A stretch of 64,000 nucleotides of DNA from positions 1 through 64,000 of the forward strand of contig QVRM01005432.1 in NCBI GenBank assembly GCA_003439945.1, written 5' to 3'. Shown piece after piece: positions 22,657 through 34,772 of this stretch; position 1 is the first letter of the stretch, and every line of letters begins with the position of its first letter. Both the position numbers and the translations under genes were made by a program. This DNA is from Dermanyssus gallinae. Its lineage: Eukaryota > Arthropoda > Arachnida > Mesostigmata > Dermanyssidae. A model generated the notes under the pieces. That model ran no database searches. It saw only the letters and a list, made by a program, of their open reading frames with translations, and had not been told where the DNA came from.

Positions 22657-22912
22657 ATTCCGTACCTGTTATATGTCATGAACATGAATGCGCAACTTAG
22701 AATACACCACTCGTGGAAGTGCAACTTGCAACGACTTTATTGCCTGACTATTGACGTAACTGAGTAAGTGATAGAGGCGCTTAACATTGCAAATTATGCA
22801 GTCGATTGTTATGGTTGGAAAGCGTTTATTTGCAGTTGGTCACCGTCTACGTTTTCAGTTCACCTAACAACAAACCATGCGCGTAACCTTACCCGACACG
22901 CGTTGATTTCAG

Positions 22913-24105
22913 ACCGTAATAAGAAGACGTCAACAAAGAGTACTCCCCACAAGAGAGGTAGTGTGGGTAAGCTGCTTGGCGTTAGCAGGAAGCCTGGCCC
23001 TCTCTCAACATCGAGTTTGTCGGCCAAATTGGGCAAGAGGGCCGATTCGGTGAGAAAGCCGGGAGCCTCAAAACCTCCCTCATCAGCGACTAGTGGTTTG
23101 AGCAAAAGGTCAAAGCGAGGACCCTCAAAACCTCCCTCATCAGCGACTAGCGGTTTGAGCAGAATATCACGGCGGGGAGCCTCTAAACCTTCCTCATCAG
23201 CGACTAGCGCTTCGGGCAGATGGTCGAGGTCGTCGCGCGCATTAACAGAATCTGCCACGTCTAAGACTTGGGAGAAGAGTCCAGACAAAACGTCAAAGCG
23301 GAAGTCCGACGACAAATCAAAGCGAAAGTCCGACGACAAGTCGAAGCTTAAAGGCGACCCCGATTCGAAGCCAAAACCGGCCTCTAGGGCCTCAAAAGTG
23401 GCTTCGGCCTTGGCGTCGGCTCTTGCGAGGACGTCGTCGAAGAAGAAGAAGGGGCGCGACAAGGATAGCCGGATTAAAACCAAAGGTTCTGGCAAGGGTT
23501 CAGCCAAGGGTTCAGCCAAGGGTTCAGCCAAAGGTTCAGCCAAAGGTTCCAAAATCTCTGACAAGGGTTCAGCCAAACCCGTCGACAAGCTTTCAGCCAA
23601 AGGCTCTGACAAGGGTTCGGCCAAAGGCTCCGACAAGGGTTCAGTTGACAAGGGTTCAGCCAAACCCTCTGACAAAAGCAAACGCACTTCGAAGACTGGC
23701 CGTCACTCGAAGCCGAGCAAAACCAAGGAGTGTCCGTTGTCAAGGTTGGCATCCAAACTCGCGAAAAGCACGGCTAAAATTCGTCGTTCGTCTACCTTGA
23801 GTCGGTCAGGCTCTCGAAAAGGAATGACTGAACTTCAAGGCAGAGGTAGTAAGAGCGGTGACGAGGAAAGAAGACCCGACACAGGCCGGCTAAAGGGCTC
23901 AACTGCTACCGAACCGATACTCCATGTTAAGTCAGCCCGGAAGCTAGATGCCGAGCCAAAGGCTGCTGTGAAGGTGACCCCCGGAGAACAGATGTGGAAG
24001 GACACACCGGTTGTGCTCCCTGACGGTCAACCTGGCGTCACGAGCTCGTTTAAGGAGGCGGAAAGCGTCACATTAGGCGGACAGCCGGTACTCCGAAAAA
24101 CTGAG
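22913..24105 (+). CDS. Large repeat-rich exon of the K/G/S-rich gene
   Basis: The acceptor is GCGTTGATTTCAG, with a phase-1 start that fits the preceding short exons, and about 397 open codons follow. Visible order: a basic lead (RNKKTSTKST); three 19-residue repeats of type GASKPPSSATSGLSKRSKR (23062-23232); a KRKSDDKS repeat pair near 23300; a KKKKGRDKD cluster; then about ten KGSA/KGSD four-residue repeats (about 23484-23670); and a less repetitive tail. There are no cysteine motifs, membrane segments or catalytic motifs. The protein is highly basic and probably disordered. The likely donor is CTGAG followed by GTGAGA, which is phase 0, unlike all upstream introns. If that donor is not used, the frame stops at 24145-24147. 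Family unknown; nuclear, cytoskeletal-linker or secreted matrix roles all remain possible. Confidence 0.78.
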
Positions 24106-25167
24106 GTGAGAAATGTATTTGTCTACTACTATTTTTGGCTTTGTTAAGCGATCTGATTACGTAACTAACGATGAAAATTAAACAAGAGCGACTAGTACTA
24201 GAGAATGACAAAAAAATGTTAGACGTTTCATAAACGTTGGGCAGGCTAGTGTGGAGTTCAGTAACGGCGGGGATACATTTTATGTAATAATCAATTATTG
24301 ATTGAGCCTTTTTTACTCTTGAAAGACGTAACCTCATTTTGGTGTAATGAATAATTTGCAGGTAGTGTAGCGTCATAGATACCACTGCGGCTTAATACCT
24401 ATATTCATTTATTTATTTTATATTCCTTTAACCGTTTAGTGGGTTGCATAACCAGATCTGCGTCTCGTCCGTGTATAGACCCCATTGCTGCTTCTAATGC
24501 CCAATATTTACTATTGTAGAGCCTGTGGTTCTCCGAACTTTGTTCTTTTCTTATCATTACTCGGTTCTCATCTCTTTCTGCCAATTCCGAGGCTGCAAAA
24601 TCGTTGGCCGAATTGGAGTACGTACCCTACGTAAAAGTCGCAATAGGGCTAAAGGGCTGTTGGTTAGCACGTATTGATGCAGTAGACGACATTTCGGCCT
24701 TGAATGTGATCAGTAAAATTCTACTTCTTATGTACGAAGAGTCCTTTGGCCTTGTGCACCTTTTTGTGACTGATAGTTCGCGCAAAGAGACAATTTTTAT
24801 TATGTCCAGGTTTATGACTACTGCGTCGCAGAGCGAGTAGAATGTACCGCAAACATCGTAAGATAAATTCAGTAGATTTGGAAATGTCCTATTTAAACAA
24901 AAGCACCAACTGTTGTTATGAAGTTTTGTGACGCTCAATAACCACTATGGTTATCGTTCGTCTAAAGTGCGTATAAAAAACACTCCTTAGACTTTATCTA
25001 GTGATTTTCTGTTTTGTTGTTTGACTCATATTTTCAATTATTTTTTATTTAACAAAAACTTGGAAGTTGTGAAATGTAGTTTCGTGAATAAACCACTTTC
25101 AAAATTGAACAATTTAATTGAATTAAAACCCCAAATTGAGAATTTACAAAGGACTGTTTAGAATTGG

Positions 25168-25169
<2 letters not shown>
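24106..25169. other. Non-coding stretch after the large exon
   Basis: A 78-codon + frame at 24604-24840 has no motif. No polyadenylation site or next exon can be fixed. Confidence 0.35.
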
Positions 25170-25208
<39 letters not shown>

Positions 25209-25269
25209 CTATATATATATTATCTATATATATATATATTTATCATCTATATATATATATATATATATA
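25170..25269. repeat. Interrupted (TA)n microsatellite
   Basis: About 100 bp of TA units interrupted by TTATC/TCATC. A 6- or 11-nt exon candidate (after CGCTTGCAG at 25495) lies beyond it but is too short to support. Confidence 0.9.
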
Positions 25270-26476
25270 CTATTAGTAACGAAATACATTTCTGAACTAT
25301 ATAATGGCAACGTAGATTACAGGCTTGTTTAATCACAGATATTGCATTTTTCCATGTTTGAAAAAGCCCAAGTGAATGAAAAATCAGAGCACCCCTATGA
25401 CTTAGACGTGTTCTGTACAGTATATTTTATAATTTTGTTTTCATTTAGATACATTACGTTACATTAGATAATATTGTATCTGGTTCGCTTGCAGAAAGAA
25501 GTAAGGTGAGACCGTGGGACAATAGTATTTTAATTGCATAATGTGTTTTAAGAACTAGCAAAATAGGTTTATTAAACCCTATTAAAGACGTCAATATACA
25601 TTTATGGCACCTTGACGGCGCATTGGCAGTGAGACTAAAATTGGTTATTGTGGTTCGATAAATATAAGTCGTATATTATCATTGCGCACAAGCACTATTT
25701 GAGTTGGGTTGGCTAAGCTGTGTCTATACTGTGTGTGCGTACAGGTAACACTTTTTGGACCCCGAAAGAACGTCCACGATCTTCGGTCTTTAATGATGTG
25801 CTGGTCGACGTTTGACCACCAGAACTGGAAAGTCTGGAAGGAGGGATCGCATAATAATATGCCGCCACTTATATCGCCAAAATAAAAATTCTCAGCTAAT
25901 TAACTTGATATTTGAGTAAACACACAATTTAGTTTTAGCCCTACGTACTAGCTACGAGACTCTGTACTGTAGACCACTGATCAGCAGGGATTTTGCTTAT
26001 CCAGTCAGTATCTATGGTTTAGATTTAGGAGGAAAAAAAATACAAATTAGGTACTAGATGTGGTAGCAAAACGTATGCATTATTGCAGCCCCTCATTGGC
26101 AGAAAACGACATGGAGATATAGACATTTACTTGAACAGGTACTATATTATTATTCTTAAGGAACAAGTAAGTGAGATATTTCGAAATCATACTTGACCAG
26201 TAGAAAACCGGCATGTAACGGAGAAAGCGATAAAAGCAGAGCGCTTTTCTAGATGTATACGGTTCAGCTATATAGGCATAGGGACAGAAAAGATCTTAGC
26301 AACGGCAATCATTTCTTACGCTGCACGTGCCCGATAGAAGACTACAAAGTGACAAATGAAAATAGGCTACAGTTAAGAAACAATTAACTCACGACCCTAG
26401 CCTTAAATTTAGCTGGGTATACCAAACAGTGTTAACACCTGTCTTAGCTCTGGCTAGAACGATAAAGTCGGAGACT
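25270..26476. other. Unassigned non-coding DNA
   Basis: AT-rich. No recognisable protein frame, array or element end was found. Confidence 0.35.
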
Positions 26477-27070
26477 GCAATCAGGAAGATAGTGGCGAGG
26501 GACGGAACTTCGACGCGTAGAAATAAGAAACGAAAAAAAAACCGCGGGGAAGAAACTAAACACAGGCTTGACTTGAGTCTGCGGTAAAAGAAATAGCAAT
26601 AAACAAAAATCTTTAAAAGGCGTGTTTTTGCCGAAAGCATCGGACGTGCATGATGGCAAACAACTATGGAGAGCAACCAACACCAACAGTGGCAATCATG
26701 AAAAGAGTGGTGAGGCACTTCGACGGGTAAAACAACAAACGAAATAAAGGCCGTGCGGGGAAGAAACTAAAACACAGGCCTGAAAGCTTGACGCCTGCCG
26801 TTCGAGGAAGGACAATAAAACTGAAATCTAACAAAGCAATAATCGCCAGCTAACAGTGGCAATCAGGAAAAATAGCGAAAGACGATACTTTGACGCGCGT
26901 AGAAATAAACAACGAAATAAAGACCGCGTGGGGAGGAACTAGAACACAGTCCTGACGCTTCACGCCAGCGGTACGAGGCAGGACAATAAAACTGAAATCT
27001 TTAGAAAAGCATGCTGTTGCCGAACGCATCGGACGTGCGTGATAGCAAACAACTGTGGAGAGCTAACAGT
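26477..27070. repeat. Tandem array of three units of about 213/167/212 bp
   Basis: Units begin GCAATCAKGAA and end with CTAACAGTG or a close variant. They share a block with GACGCGTAGAAATAA, an ACCGCGKGGGGA block, ACACAGKCCTGA-like and GGACAATAAAACTGAAATCT. Starts are at 26477, 26692 and 26859. The middle unit lacks the GCATCGGACGTGCRTGAT block that units 1 and 3 have, which explains its shorter length. No coding frame is kept. Confidence 0.85.
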
Positions 27071-28285
27071 GCCTTTATGAAGGACGTGGTGTAAATGAAG
27101 CCAATGTACGGACTTGAGAAGCCCGCTAAAAGTCTGTACGTGAGATTACATTTTGAATTTCTATCCTACCGAAGTAGTGCTAAGGCGGCTTCGAAACTGT
27201 TCGAGCTGGAAAGACCGACACTTATTAGCGCAGTCCCCATAGGACGGTTTACAAAATGGCAGTAATCTCCTATCCAACCGCAGGTAGACATGCGGGATGA
27301 TCGAGAGGGATAGAGATGAGTAGAGGAGAACGGCAGAGACGCCTCTCCCACGGCTTCGAAGTATTGTAAAAGTAGTACCGAGCCTGGGGGGTGGGAGGAA
27401 TCCGGGAATAGTGGGTATGTGAGTCCAACACTAGTCACGCAGGCTGGTAGTGGCGCGTGTGCATCATGCACCCCCAGATAAAAAAAAAAGCAGTCCCCAT
27501 TGTGCTATTCTTATGCACACGCAGAAATCTGGGTTGACGCTAAGTGAAGGCGACGAAATTGCTTAAATGCAGTGCTAAGATAAACTAGAATAAAACCTCA
27601 TCTTAGTTTTAATCAACCTGTCCAATCCGCATTAGTGACGTGTATTTAGGCTAGTGGACTGGAATTGTCAGTTTGTAATGTAAAAAGGGAGCATACGAGG
27701 TGATTGAGCCCGTGTGCACCTGGTATAGACGTGCCGGTCATCGCAGGCTACTCCGGCTTACAACCAAGGAGACTTAAAGACGTTGCGCGCTCTTACCTCC
27801 GTCGCTATCTCCTCGACTTTGCGTTACTACCCTCCCAATAACTTGCTGTGGCTCCGTCACCAGCACACGCACTGTAAACCGGAGCATCTCCACCCGCGTC
27901 GCATATTCCGACAACGCATACCCGAAGCGGCTTCCCGCCCTTATTGAAAGGCAAAGTACTCGATTCACGTCTACTTTGAAGTACCTCTCAAGCAACATAA
28001 AATCCGCTTACAATAGGCGTTGCCACACCCTGTCTCATCTAGACGCTAACGTTGGTAAGGTCTTCGACGTAAACAAGCGCACTGCCGTACCGACGGACAG
28101 TCGCCGTACATTTCCAACCCTTCTGTAAAGAGCTGCCAGTGCCAAATTTACCAAAATTACCCAAATATGGAAAAGAGCTAACAAACTCAAATAGATTCTC
28201 ACAGCAACGAATAACGTCGCCTGCAGACAAACGTACATCCGCAACGAAACTTAATCGCCTTGGTTTTACGTAAGCTTATCTACAG
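27071..28285. other. Unassigned non-coding DNA
   Basis: Several 70-100 codon minus-strand frames exist but show no motif. No array or transposon end was recognised. Confidence 0.35.
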
Positions 28286-28351
28286 ACCCTTTTTCATTAG
28301 GCACACCTCCACTATGGCGGCGGTGATGCGCGAGATCGCACCAATATTACG
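28286..28351 (+). CDS. Candidate exon with a possible start codon
   Basis: A good acceptor (GCTTATCTACAG) and a strong donor (TTACG followed by GTAAGT) bound 66 nt. Only the phase-2 frame is open. It includes ATGGCGGCGGTG (28314) and would read MAAVMREIAPILR to the donor. It could be a 5' exon of another gene or an internal 2-2 exon. It does not join in phase with the next candidate at 28472. Confidence 0.25.
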
Positions 28352-28471
28352 GTAAGTAACGACTATGACATTAGCATACATATACCACTTTATTCATTCT
28401 TCTCCGGTGTTATTCGAAAACGTTAAATTTATATGTAAGCTTTTTTACAACAAATGTTTGTTACGACATAG

Positions 28472-28542
28472 GGTCAGCATGCTTAGAACCTAAGTGTGGC
28501 ATCGGAAGAAACATCTACAAACTGCCGCAGAAAAGTCGGTTG
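28472..28542 (+). CDS. Candidate exon (71 nt)
   Basis: Bounded by TACGACATAG and by CGGTTG followed by GTGAGT. With a phase-1 start it codes SACLEPKCGIGRNIYKLPQK plus three residues and ends in phase 0. Its phase-0 end would join the exon at 30360. The acceptor has a weak pyrimidine tract. Confidence 0.27.
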
Positions 28543-30359
28543 GTGAGTAATTAAGTAATTTACCGTCGGTTTTCAGCATGAGAAACGAGCCAATGCATGT
28601 TTGCTGTCTAACGATACAGATAGAGAAAACGCTTGACCTGAAAGACGACTTTCTAAGATAACAAAGCCTGATAAAGCAGACAAAGTTACTCGATGTATCC
28701 GGTCTACTTTGCCAGGTCTCGTTTTGACAATCGATACCTGCTAACCTGCTTCAGCGTAGAGTCCCTCCGATAGAAGAAAAAAGAAATGATTATGGTTACA
28801 TTTTATGGACTACTAGAGGCTTCAACAGCATTATCGTGAATACACAGATTTTTTTTGTCTATTTACCAATAAACGCGTTTTAACTAATACGCGTTTATTG
28901 GTAAGTAGACAACTGTAGCAGCACTGTTCCTGCCCTGTAGTACTTAAACTGCACCTGCACTTCTAAGACCGCTGCACAAAATATATAATTAAACCAAGGA
29001 AACGTTGAATCATTATAAGCAGCTTCCGTTGTTGTTGTTGTTGTCGTCCTTGCAATCGTGTGGCAGTATTGAAGTCGATGATCGCTCGATGCCGAGCGCT
29101 TTTGCCGCCGCTTGCAATGTCTGTTTTTCAACTCTAGTTCAAATTTGAAATCTAATTGACAAATGATTTAGCATATTTTGCTACGCCGCCGATCCTACTG
29201 CTGATGTCAAGACCAGACATTACATGACAGACGAGTGTTCAAACAGGAACAAAAACGAGTTCTACAATAACAAGAACAGCATCTACTGTTGTTATTATTA
29301 ATATTTGTATTAGCATTGACAGAATAGATTAGCCAACTGTTAGCCACTACTTTTCGTTGCCCCACTTATTTTGTAACCATGTTTCCTCATGTTGACTAGA
29401 AAACCAAGTATATATATACAATCCCAACGTTTAAACCCTTAAACGTTAACAAAGCTGTATTCAAGTCAGTCCAAAATAAAGTCCCAAAAGGAATATAGGC
29501 GGGTTCTCGTAGGCTCACTAATAAGAATTATATGCATGCAATGTTAAACGAGGCTTTCTTCAGGAAGGTCTCAAACGCAGGGAACTCAGCTCGACTCTGT
29601 TTCCTTCGGTGAAAACTAACCAATGACCACATTCGTACCGGCTTCAGCGAGTTAAAGCTTTGCGACCAAGCACGCGTTGACCGCTGTCGCTAATTCGTAG
29701 TTCTTCGTCTATTGCTAGTACCCTATACACGGTATCACGACCGCCACCAACACGTTCGTTCAGCAACTTCTCTGATGCTTGCAGAAGGACGCTCGGTTAT
29801 TTTCTGACTTTAATCAGATCCTCCATATTTACCGTGCTTACAGTCTTAGTCACGCGCTTGCGGTCCGGATCCAGTTGATACAAGCGGTTATAAGCAGTTC
29901 ATTTGGCGCCTATTCGGTGTGTCGCCCGTAAGAGTACGCACTTAATTGCTCGGTCGTACTGCCCTCCAATAGTCTAGTGAAAGCCTCATCATAATATACC
30001 TCTTGAGCGTAAGCACCAACACGTCTTACTAAATGTCGGCAAGCTGACCAATAAGTTTTACTTTGATTTTGGAAAGAGAAAATCTTCTGTTCGTGCTGAG
30101 TCGTGCGAACAGTGGGCGTGGTCCAAGGCAATGCCTTTTTTTTGCGTAACAAATTTGTTTACGGGTTTACTTGAACGCAGTGCTTCTAAGGTATGCTATT
30201 ATATAGGTGCTATTATTTATCCGGCGTATTTATACAGCGCTATTATTTATACAGCGTATAGCTTCTTCACCCGACCGAGGCCGGGTCGACTCACGACGGC
30301 CAAAATGGGCTTCCGTTCGGCTTGAGCGTCAAACATGTGTTTGGCACTGACAATCGCAG
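28543..30359. other. Possible intron; one strong hairpin
   Basis: Apart from the hairpin at 28857-28910 and a short GTT run near 29030, no structure or protein frame was recognised. Confidence 0.35.
28857..28910. repeat. 22-bp inverted repeat hairpin
   Basis: The left arm GTCTATTTACCAATAAACGCGT pairs with 28889-28910, one mismatch, around a 10-base loop. No TA-flanked element ends were identified around it. Confidence 0.8.
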
Positions 30360-30455
30360 AGTATCGCCGACAAAAAGGGAAAAGACGGTAATGGCAATGA
30401 TGATTCTGATAGTGATTCCGGCGAGGAGGAGCACCGTGAACAAAGCACAGTGAAG
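30360..30455 (+). CDS. Candidate acidic exon (96 nt, phase 0/0)
   Basis: The acceptor is GGCACTGACAATCGCAG and the donor is GTGAAG followed by GTAGGC. It gives 32 whole codons: SIADKKGKDGNGNDDSDSDS, then GEEEHREQSTVK. The composition is low-complexity and acidic. It begins and ends in phase 0, matching the phase-0 donor of the large exon (24105) and the phase-0 acceptor at 34556. It may therefore be a downstream exon of the same gene, though intervening exons are uncertain. Confidence 0.45.
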
Positions 30456-30596
30456 GTAGGCCATTATGACTACTTTTGCACTCGGCTACGTCGTAATGTT
30501 TCGCTCGTTTGTTGCCGCCCATGTTGCTGTTGTAGCTGGTGTGGTTTGCTGCATCTGCAACGATTAATACGGGCGGCAGAACGGGCGGCGATGAGA

Positions 30597-30764
30597 GGTC
30601 CACGGGCATCCACTAAAGGTCAGCGGGCGGCGACTTAAGGTCCGCAGGCGGCTACGAAAGGTCGACGAGCGACGCTCGAAGTTTAGCAGACGGTGACCAG
30701 AAATCAACGGACAGCCACTAAAGATGAGAAGGCAACGTCCAACGTTGACCCGCGTGCCGACAAC
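30597..30764 (+). repeat. Degenerate 21-bp array coding a heptad-like repeat with stops
   Basis: Eight 21-base units are in register. The first four are clear (GGTCcACGGGCaTCCACTAAA type) and the last four are degenerate. In one + frame they read as seven-residue repeats such as GPRASTK, GQRAAT, GPQAATK and GRRATLE, interrupted by TAA in unit 2 and TAG in unit 5. This looks like a former coding minisatellite. Confidence 0.6.
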
Positions 30765-31056
30765 AATGATGACAACAGCGCATGCCGCTGTAGTCAACGA
30801 TTGTTAGCCGGCATATTGTCGTCAACGATACAAGCTCAAGCGATAGCTCGGGCAACGGTCAAACGATAGTATCTCGATGATTTCTCTTGGTGTCGGCAGT
30901 TGGCCACCGTATTTGGCTGGACTTGCTGTTGTTGGTTGGATGTTTATCAAAGAAGCGCCTTTGGCGCCGACCCGTTCGCGCCCCACCATCTTACCCATAG
31001 TTAAGGGGCCGGGTGGTGCCTAATCAGTCACCACGCTATTATGATCTACCCATCTA

Positions 31057-31060
31057 AATA

Positions 31061-31102
<42 letters not shown>
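31057..31102. repeat. (TA)n microsatellite
   Basis: About 22 TA units with a single G interruption near its start. Confidence 0.93.
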
Positions 31103-31104
<2 letters not shown>

Positions 31105-31760
31105 AATATATATCCGCCGTGCTATTAATCCATCTTTCTCTCGCGTTCTCTATCTGAACGCGGCTTGTAGGCCTCGTGTAGTAGACTCGTCGAGCAACGC
31201 CCGTTGCTCGATTGCCGATGTTCCTCGTTCATCTGCTCGGTATTGGTTGACGTTCCTCGTCGGTCGTCTACGACGCCACGACTGCCATCATCGGCACCAC
31301 CCCTGAGATACTCGCGCACGCGCCTCGCTCTGGGGTGCCCCTCTTGCCCCTCGACACACTTCGTTGATCGACTAGCGCTGTTGCCGTACGCGGTCGGGCG
31401 GGCCGGCGTTCAGTCAGGAAGAGACGGCGGTAACTGCGGGTCACTTCTGGTCTGGCGGCCGTGCTCTAGGCGCTCGCCTCCGTCGCTGCTTCTGGCCTGA
31501 CGAACTTCCGTGCGCCGTACTGCCACCCCCCGTTTATTGCTGTCGAAAGCGAACGATATGTCGAAGGTCATCCTGTCATCACCCTGATCCGGCGCCGGAA
31601 TGGAGGATCGTCGGGTCAAGCGGCTCAACCTTGCATACACTGCTACTGACTGCCGCTTCTTCTTCTTACTGCTGCCCCGGGCCAGTTTCTCGCTAACCCT
31701 AAACATATTGTCTGCTCCATCTTTCCTAACGAGGTCGTTTTTCCATCTTCTCTCACTTAT

Positions 31761-31762
<2 letters not shown>

Positions 31763-31791
<29 letters not shown>
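31763..31791. repeat. (TA)n microsatellite
   Basis: A perfect run of about 14 TA units, at the right edge of the GC-richer stretch. Confidence 0.93.
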
Positions 31792-31794
<3 letters not shown>

Positions 31795-34555
31795 CGTGTA
31801 CAGGCGGCTTTTAGACGTAGTTCACATCGACTGTTATCCTAAAGGACGACCCAATGGATATACGCTCGTGTTCTTATTATGGTTGCTTAAGACGTGCTTG
31901 GCGTCAGTGAGCCATAGGGTTACCAGATTATCAGACTATCAGGCTCTGGTCGAGGAACGTTTCTGCTGAGTCGGGTAATCGAGTATATCGCATCAAGTTT
32001 TTGCATTAGGTTATACTATACGTCTATATGACTCTAGACAATTAGCTACAGCAGTGTACTGAATTGCTTCCACGAGCTTCTCAGAATATTTCGACAGAAC
32101 GGCTAGCTATCTCGTCGCTTAGAGTCATCTGCTGCCAGCGGCTATTATTAAAGAGTAACGAACATAATCCAAGCTGTTTCAGGACGGCGTTACCCTTGAG
32201 TGAGTTGGAAAACTAAAGCATGGATAAGGGCTTGGTAATACTGGTCTACGCTTTACTAGGGTACAGCAGGAACATTTTTCACAGATCAGGCGTTGTATAT
32301 TTCTACGAAAAAGATGAAGTAATTCTTCCGAGAGTGACGCTTAGGTAAACTCTTTTCATAACCTGTCTGGCATTTGCTATTTGTGTAGAGTTTAAAATGT
32401 ATAGCATTATATTATAGCTAAATGCTAATATTGCTAAAGGGGGAATGTCGCGATTCGATGCGTTTCGTCACGCTTCGCCATCTGAAGTATGCGTTTCTTT
32501 TAAATCTTGCTAAAGTTGCGTTTTATAGAAGTACAGTATATCCGTCCCATAGTACTTCAATCATTCGGGGTGTATCTGAGACAGTGCATATGTAAAGGTT
32601 ACTGACGGTGCGTGGCAAACAACGACTTCTCCCTATATAATGTAGTCCCTGTTAACGGCAAGAAAGATATTTGTGAGAATTTGCTGCACCCTTTAGTTAC
32701 CATGCCACCGTGCCGGCGTTGAGAATAGCAAAATGCTCTGCGTTTGTTTTTATGCATTGGCCTTAAGCCTTGAGGTCGCCAATTCGTATTGGCAACCACC
32801 CTGACCCTTTCGCGAACTAACTTTGAGGATGCGAGCGTTTGACGATCAGCTCAAAGGCTTTATGACGAGCCTAAAAAGTAATATAGTGAGTGTGCTATGG
32901 AGTGCAATCCTTCTGTACAGAGCTTATTTAAAAATTAGAGAGCGGGGCAGATATCATGGTCATGACATTTTGCTATCTACTAGAACCTCCTTAAACATAG
33001 TTAGAACTGAGTCCTCCTCTGACACGCATAGCAGGACCAAAACTACAATTGCTCTCAATGTTTTTCTTGAATTTAAGATACCCGCTGATGATTTGTATGA
33101 ATGCCATACGACTTTTTATGTCAGAGAAAAACCGCTCACTTTATGCGGTATTCAACTGTGAATACATAGTTTTAGTTATCTGACATAAATAGTACCCTAA
33201 CTAAACACAAAACGGCCGAGCTATAAAGTGGAGTTTATATGAGCTTTGGCATTACTAATCGGATAATAAATAGGAACTGCTTTCCGTACTTCTATACGCG
33301 CTACTCATGCGGTATGGTAACACACTTCAAAGAGCCTGTCGTGTATTCGTTTAGAGAGTAATGGATTCGATTTGGAAGCAACCTAATAGTTGTGTTTTTC
33401 GATACCAATGGTCCAAGGAATAAAACAATTCTGACCGCCTTACTTTAAAGGGCCAGAAGATCTTTCAAGTGTTAGTAAACTTAATTTTTAAGGATATGAC
33501 GACTGTGGTGTTATATGCCTTAGTGAGTGCAGTGATGGCGAGCCCAACTAACAATCATTGCCTGATATCAAACGGGACCTCCTAACGGTTCTCCAACGTA
33601 TTCAAGACATACCCCACTCCTCCATGCTCTATCTACACGCATTTTCTGGCTCTAATAAGTAGCTTAACCTATCATTGAAAATAATTCCAAATCCTTTAAA
33701 TATTATATTTTGCCGCTACAAAGTCACTTCTCTCTCGAATTAAGCAGTTTTATTTCCAGTTTGTTGACCAACTTTTACGTAAAACAGAATTAGTGACATA
33801 AGGCTTTTCTGGTGTAGGCCCTCCGTAGTTGCAATTTCGTCACATGTCTGGTCGTCCTGTTAGACCATAGGCGTTCTGTTTTCTTGGTGTAGTCCGATTA
33901 GATTAATGAAAATCGGGTTCATACAGTGATTGTTCTAAATATGCTCGAGTAGTCCTTTAGGATATGATCTAATTCATAATGCCAATAAATGTGTATAGCT
34001 CATAATGCCTATTTGCTGAGCGCCTGCCGTCTTTCTTACGTATGCTAGCGTGACGATGTTACCTTCCCTACGCCTATACAATCGAAAATCGTTTTTCATT
34101 TTAGCAAGGATTTTGTTTGCCATTGTTTATTCATCCAATATTGGTATATACCATCCGTAATCAGCCTGTGCATTACCGCGCATATCTCTCTGTAAATGTC
34201 AGCTGCCCCCTGTTTTTTTTAAAACTTTTAAACGACGTAACTTTTAAATCGTGGGTGCACCCTAGGATTATGTTAAACAACGCTGCGAGGAAAACATTTG
34301 CACACATTCGCTCAGCCGCTCTAGTTGGGTTGATATTAGTATCGCGTCTACATCCGTTGCGGTTTTGCTGGATATGCTTGCTAAATAATATCATGTTTAG
34401 TAATGTGAGTCCAGTTTCAGTTCAGTGGCCATTCGAGACGTCATTCTTTTCTCATATAGTTCGATTTCGCATTTAGGAGCTTAATGGTGACTTGCGTCAA
34501 ATGTCAACCCTCATTTTCATCTCTTCACATTTGCTGTCTGTATCGCACATTTCAG

Positions 34556-34705
34556 GTGCCTTCTGAATTTGTTATTTGTAACATACGTTCAATACCACCG
34601 AAAGGCTTGCTCGTAGCTGAGAGTCAGCATACTTCAGATGCACAGCCGCTTAGCACGATTGTCTCCCCTCCTCCCTACGTGCTGCGCCAACCGCACGCTG
34701 TATAG
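34556..34705 (+). CDS. Candidate terminal exon (49 codons plus stop)
   Basis: The acceptor is TGTATCGCACATTTCAG. A phase-0 frame runs VPSEFVICNIRS ... SPPPYVLRQPHAV to a TAG at 34703. Phase 0 fits the candidate exon at 30360-30455. AATAAA lies about 400 bases downstream, a plausible 3' UTR length. The product has no known domain. Its composition is balanced, which favours real coding over a repeat-driven ORF, but no homologue was recognised. Confidence 0.4.
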   Translation: MPSEFVICNIRSIPPKGLLVAESQHTSDAQPLSTIVSPPPYVLRQPHAV

Positions 34706-34772
34706 CAGCAAAGCAGCACTTTCAGGTGTCGACGTTTCAGTCTTCCCAAATGATTGCTATTCATTGCTTCAG

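Larger units (their letters stand above)
30860..34555. other. Long non-coding stretch
   Basis: Contains (TA)n tracts (31057-31102 and 31763-31791) and a GC-richer part at 31200-31700 with overlapping open frames but no motif. A 112-codon + frame at 32823-33161 is unsupported. No recognisable transposon was seen. Confidence 0.35.

Noticed and set aside
22860..23687. 275-codon minus-strand frame rich in EPLAEPLSEP repeats
   Set aside because: It is the reverse complement of the KGSA/KGS repeats of the + strand exon, which has splice signals and phase agreement; the minus frame has neither.
25496..25506. 6- or 11-nt micro-exon after CGCTTGCAG
   Set aside because: Too short; the phase does not connect cleanly to the next candidate exons.
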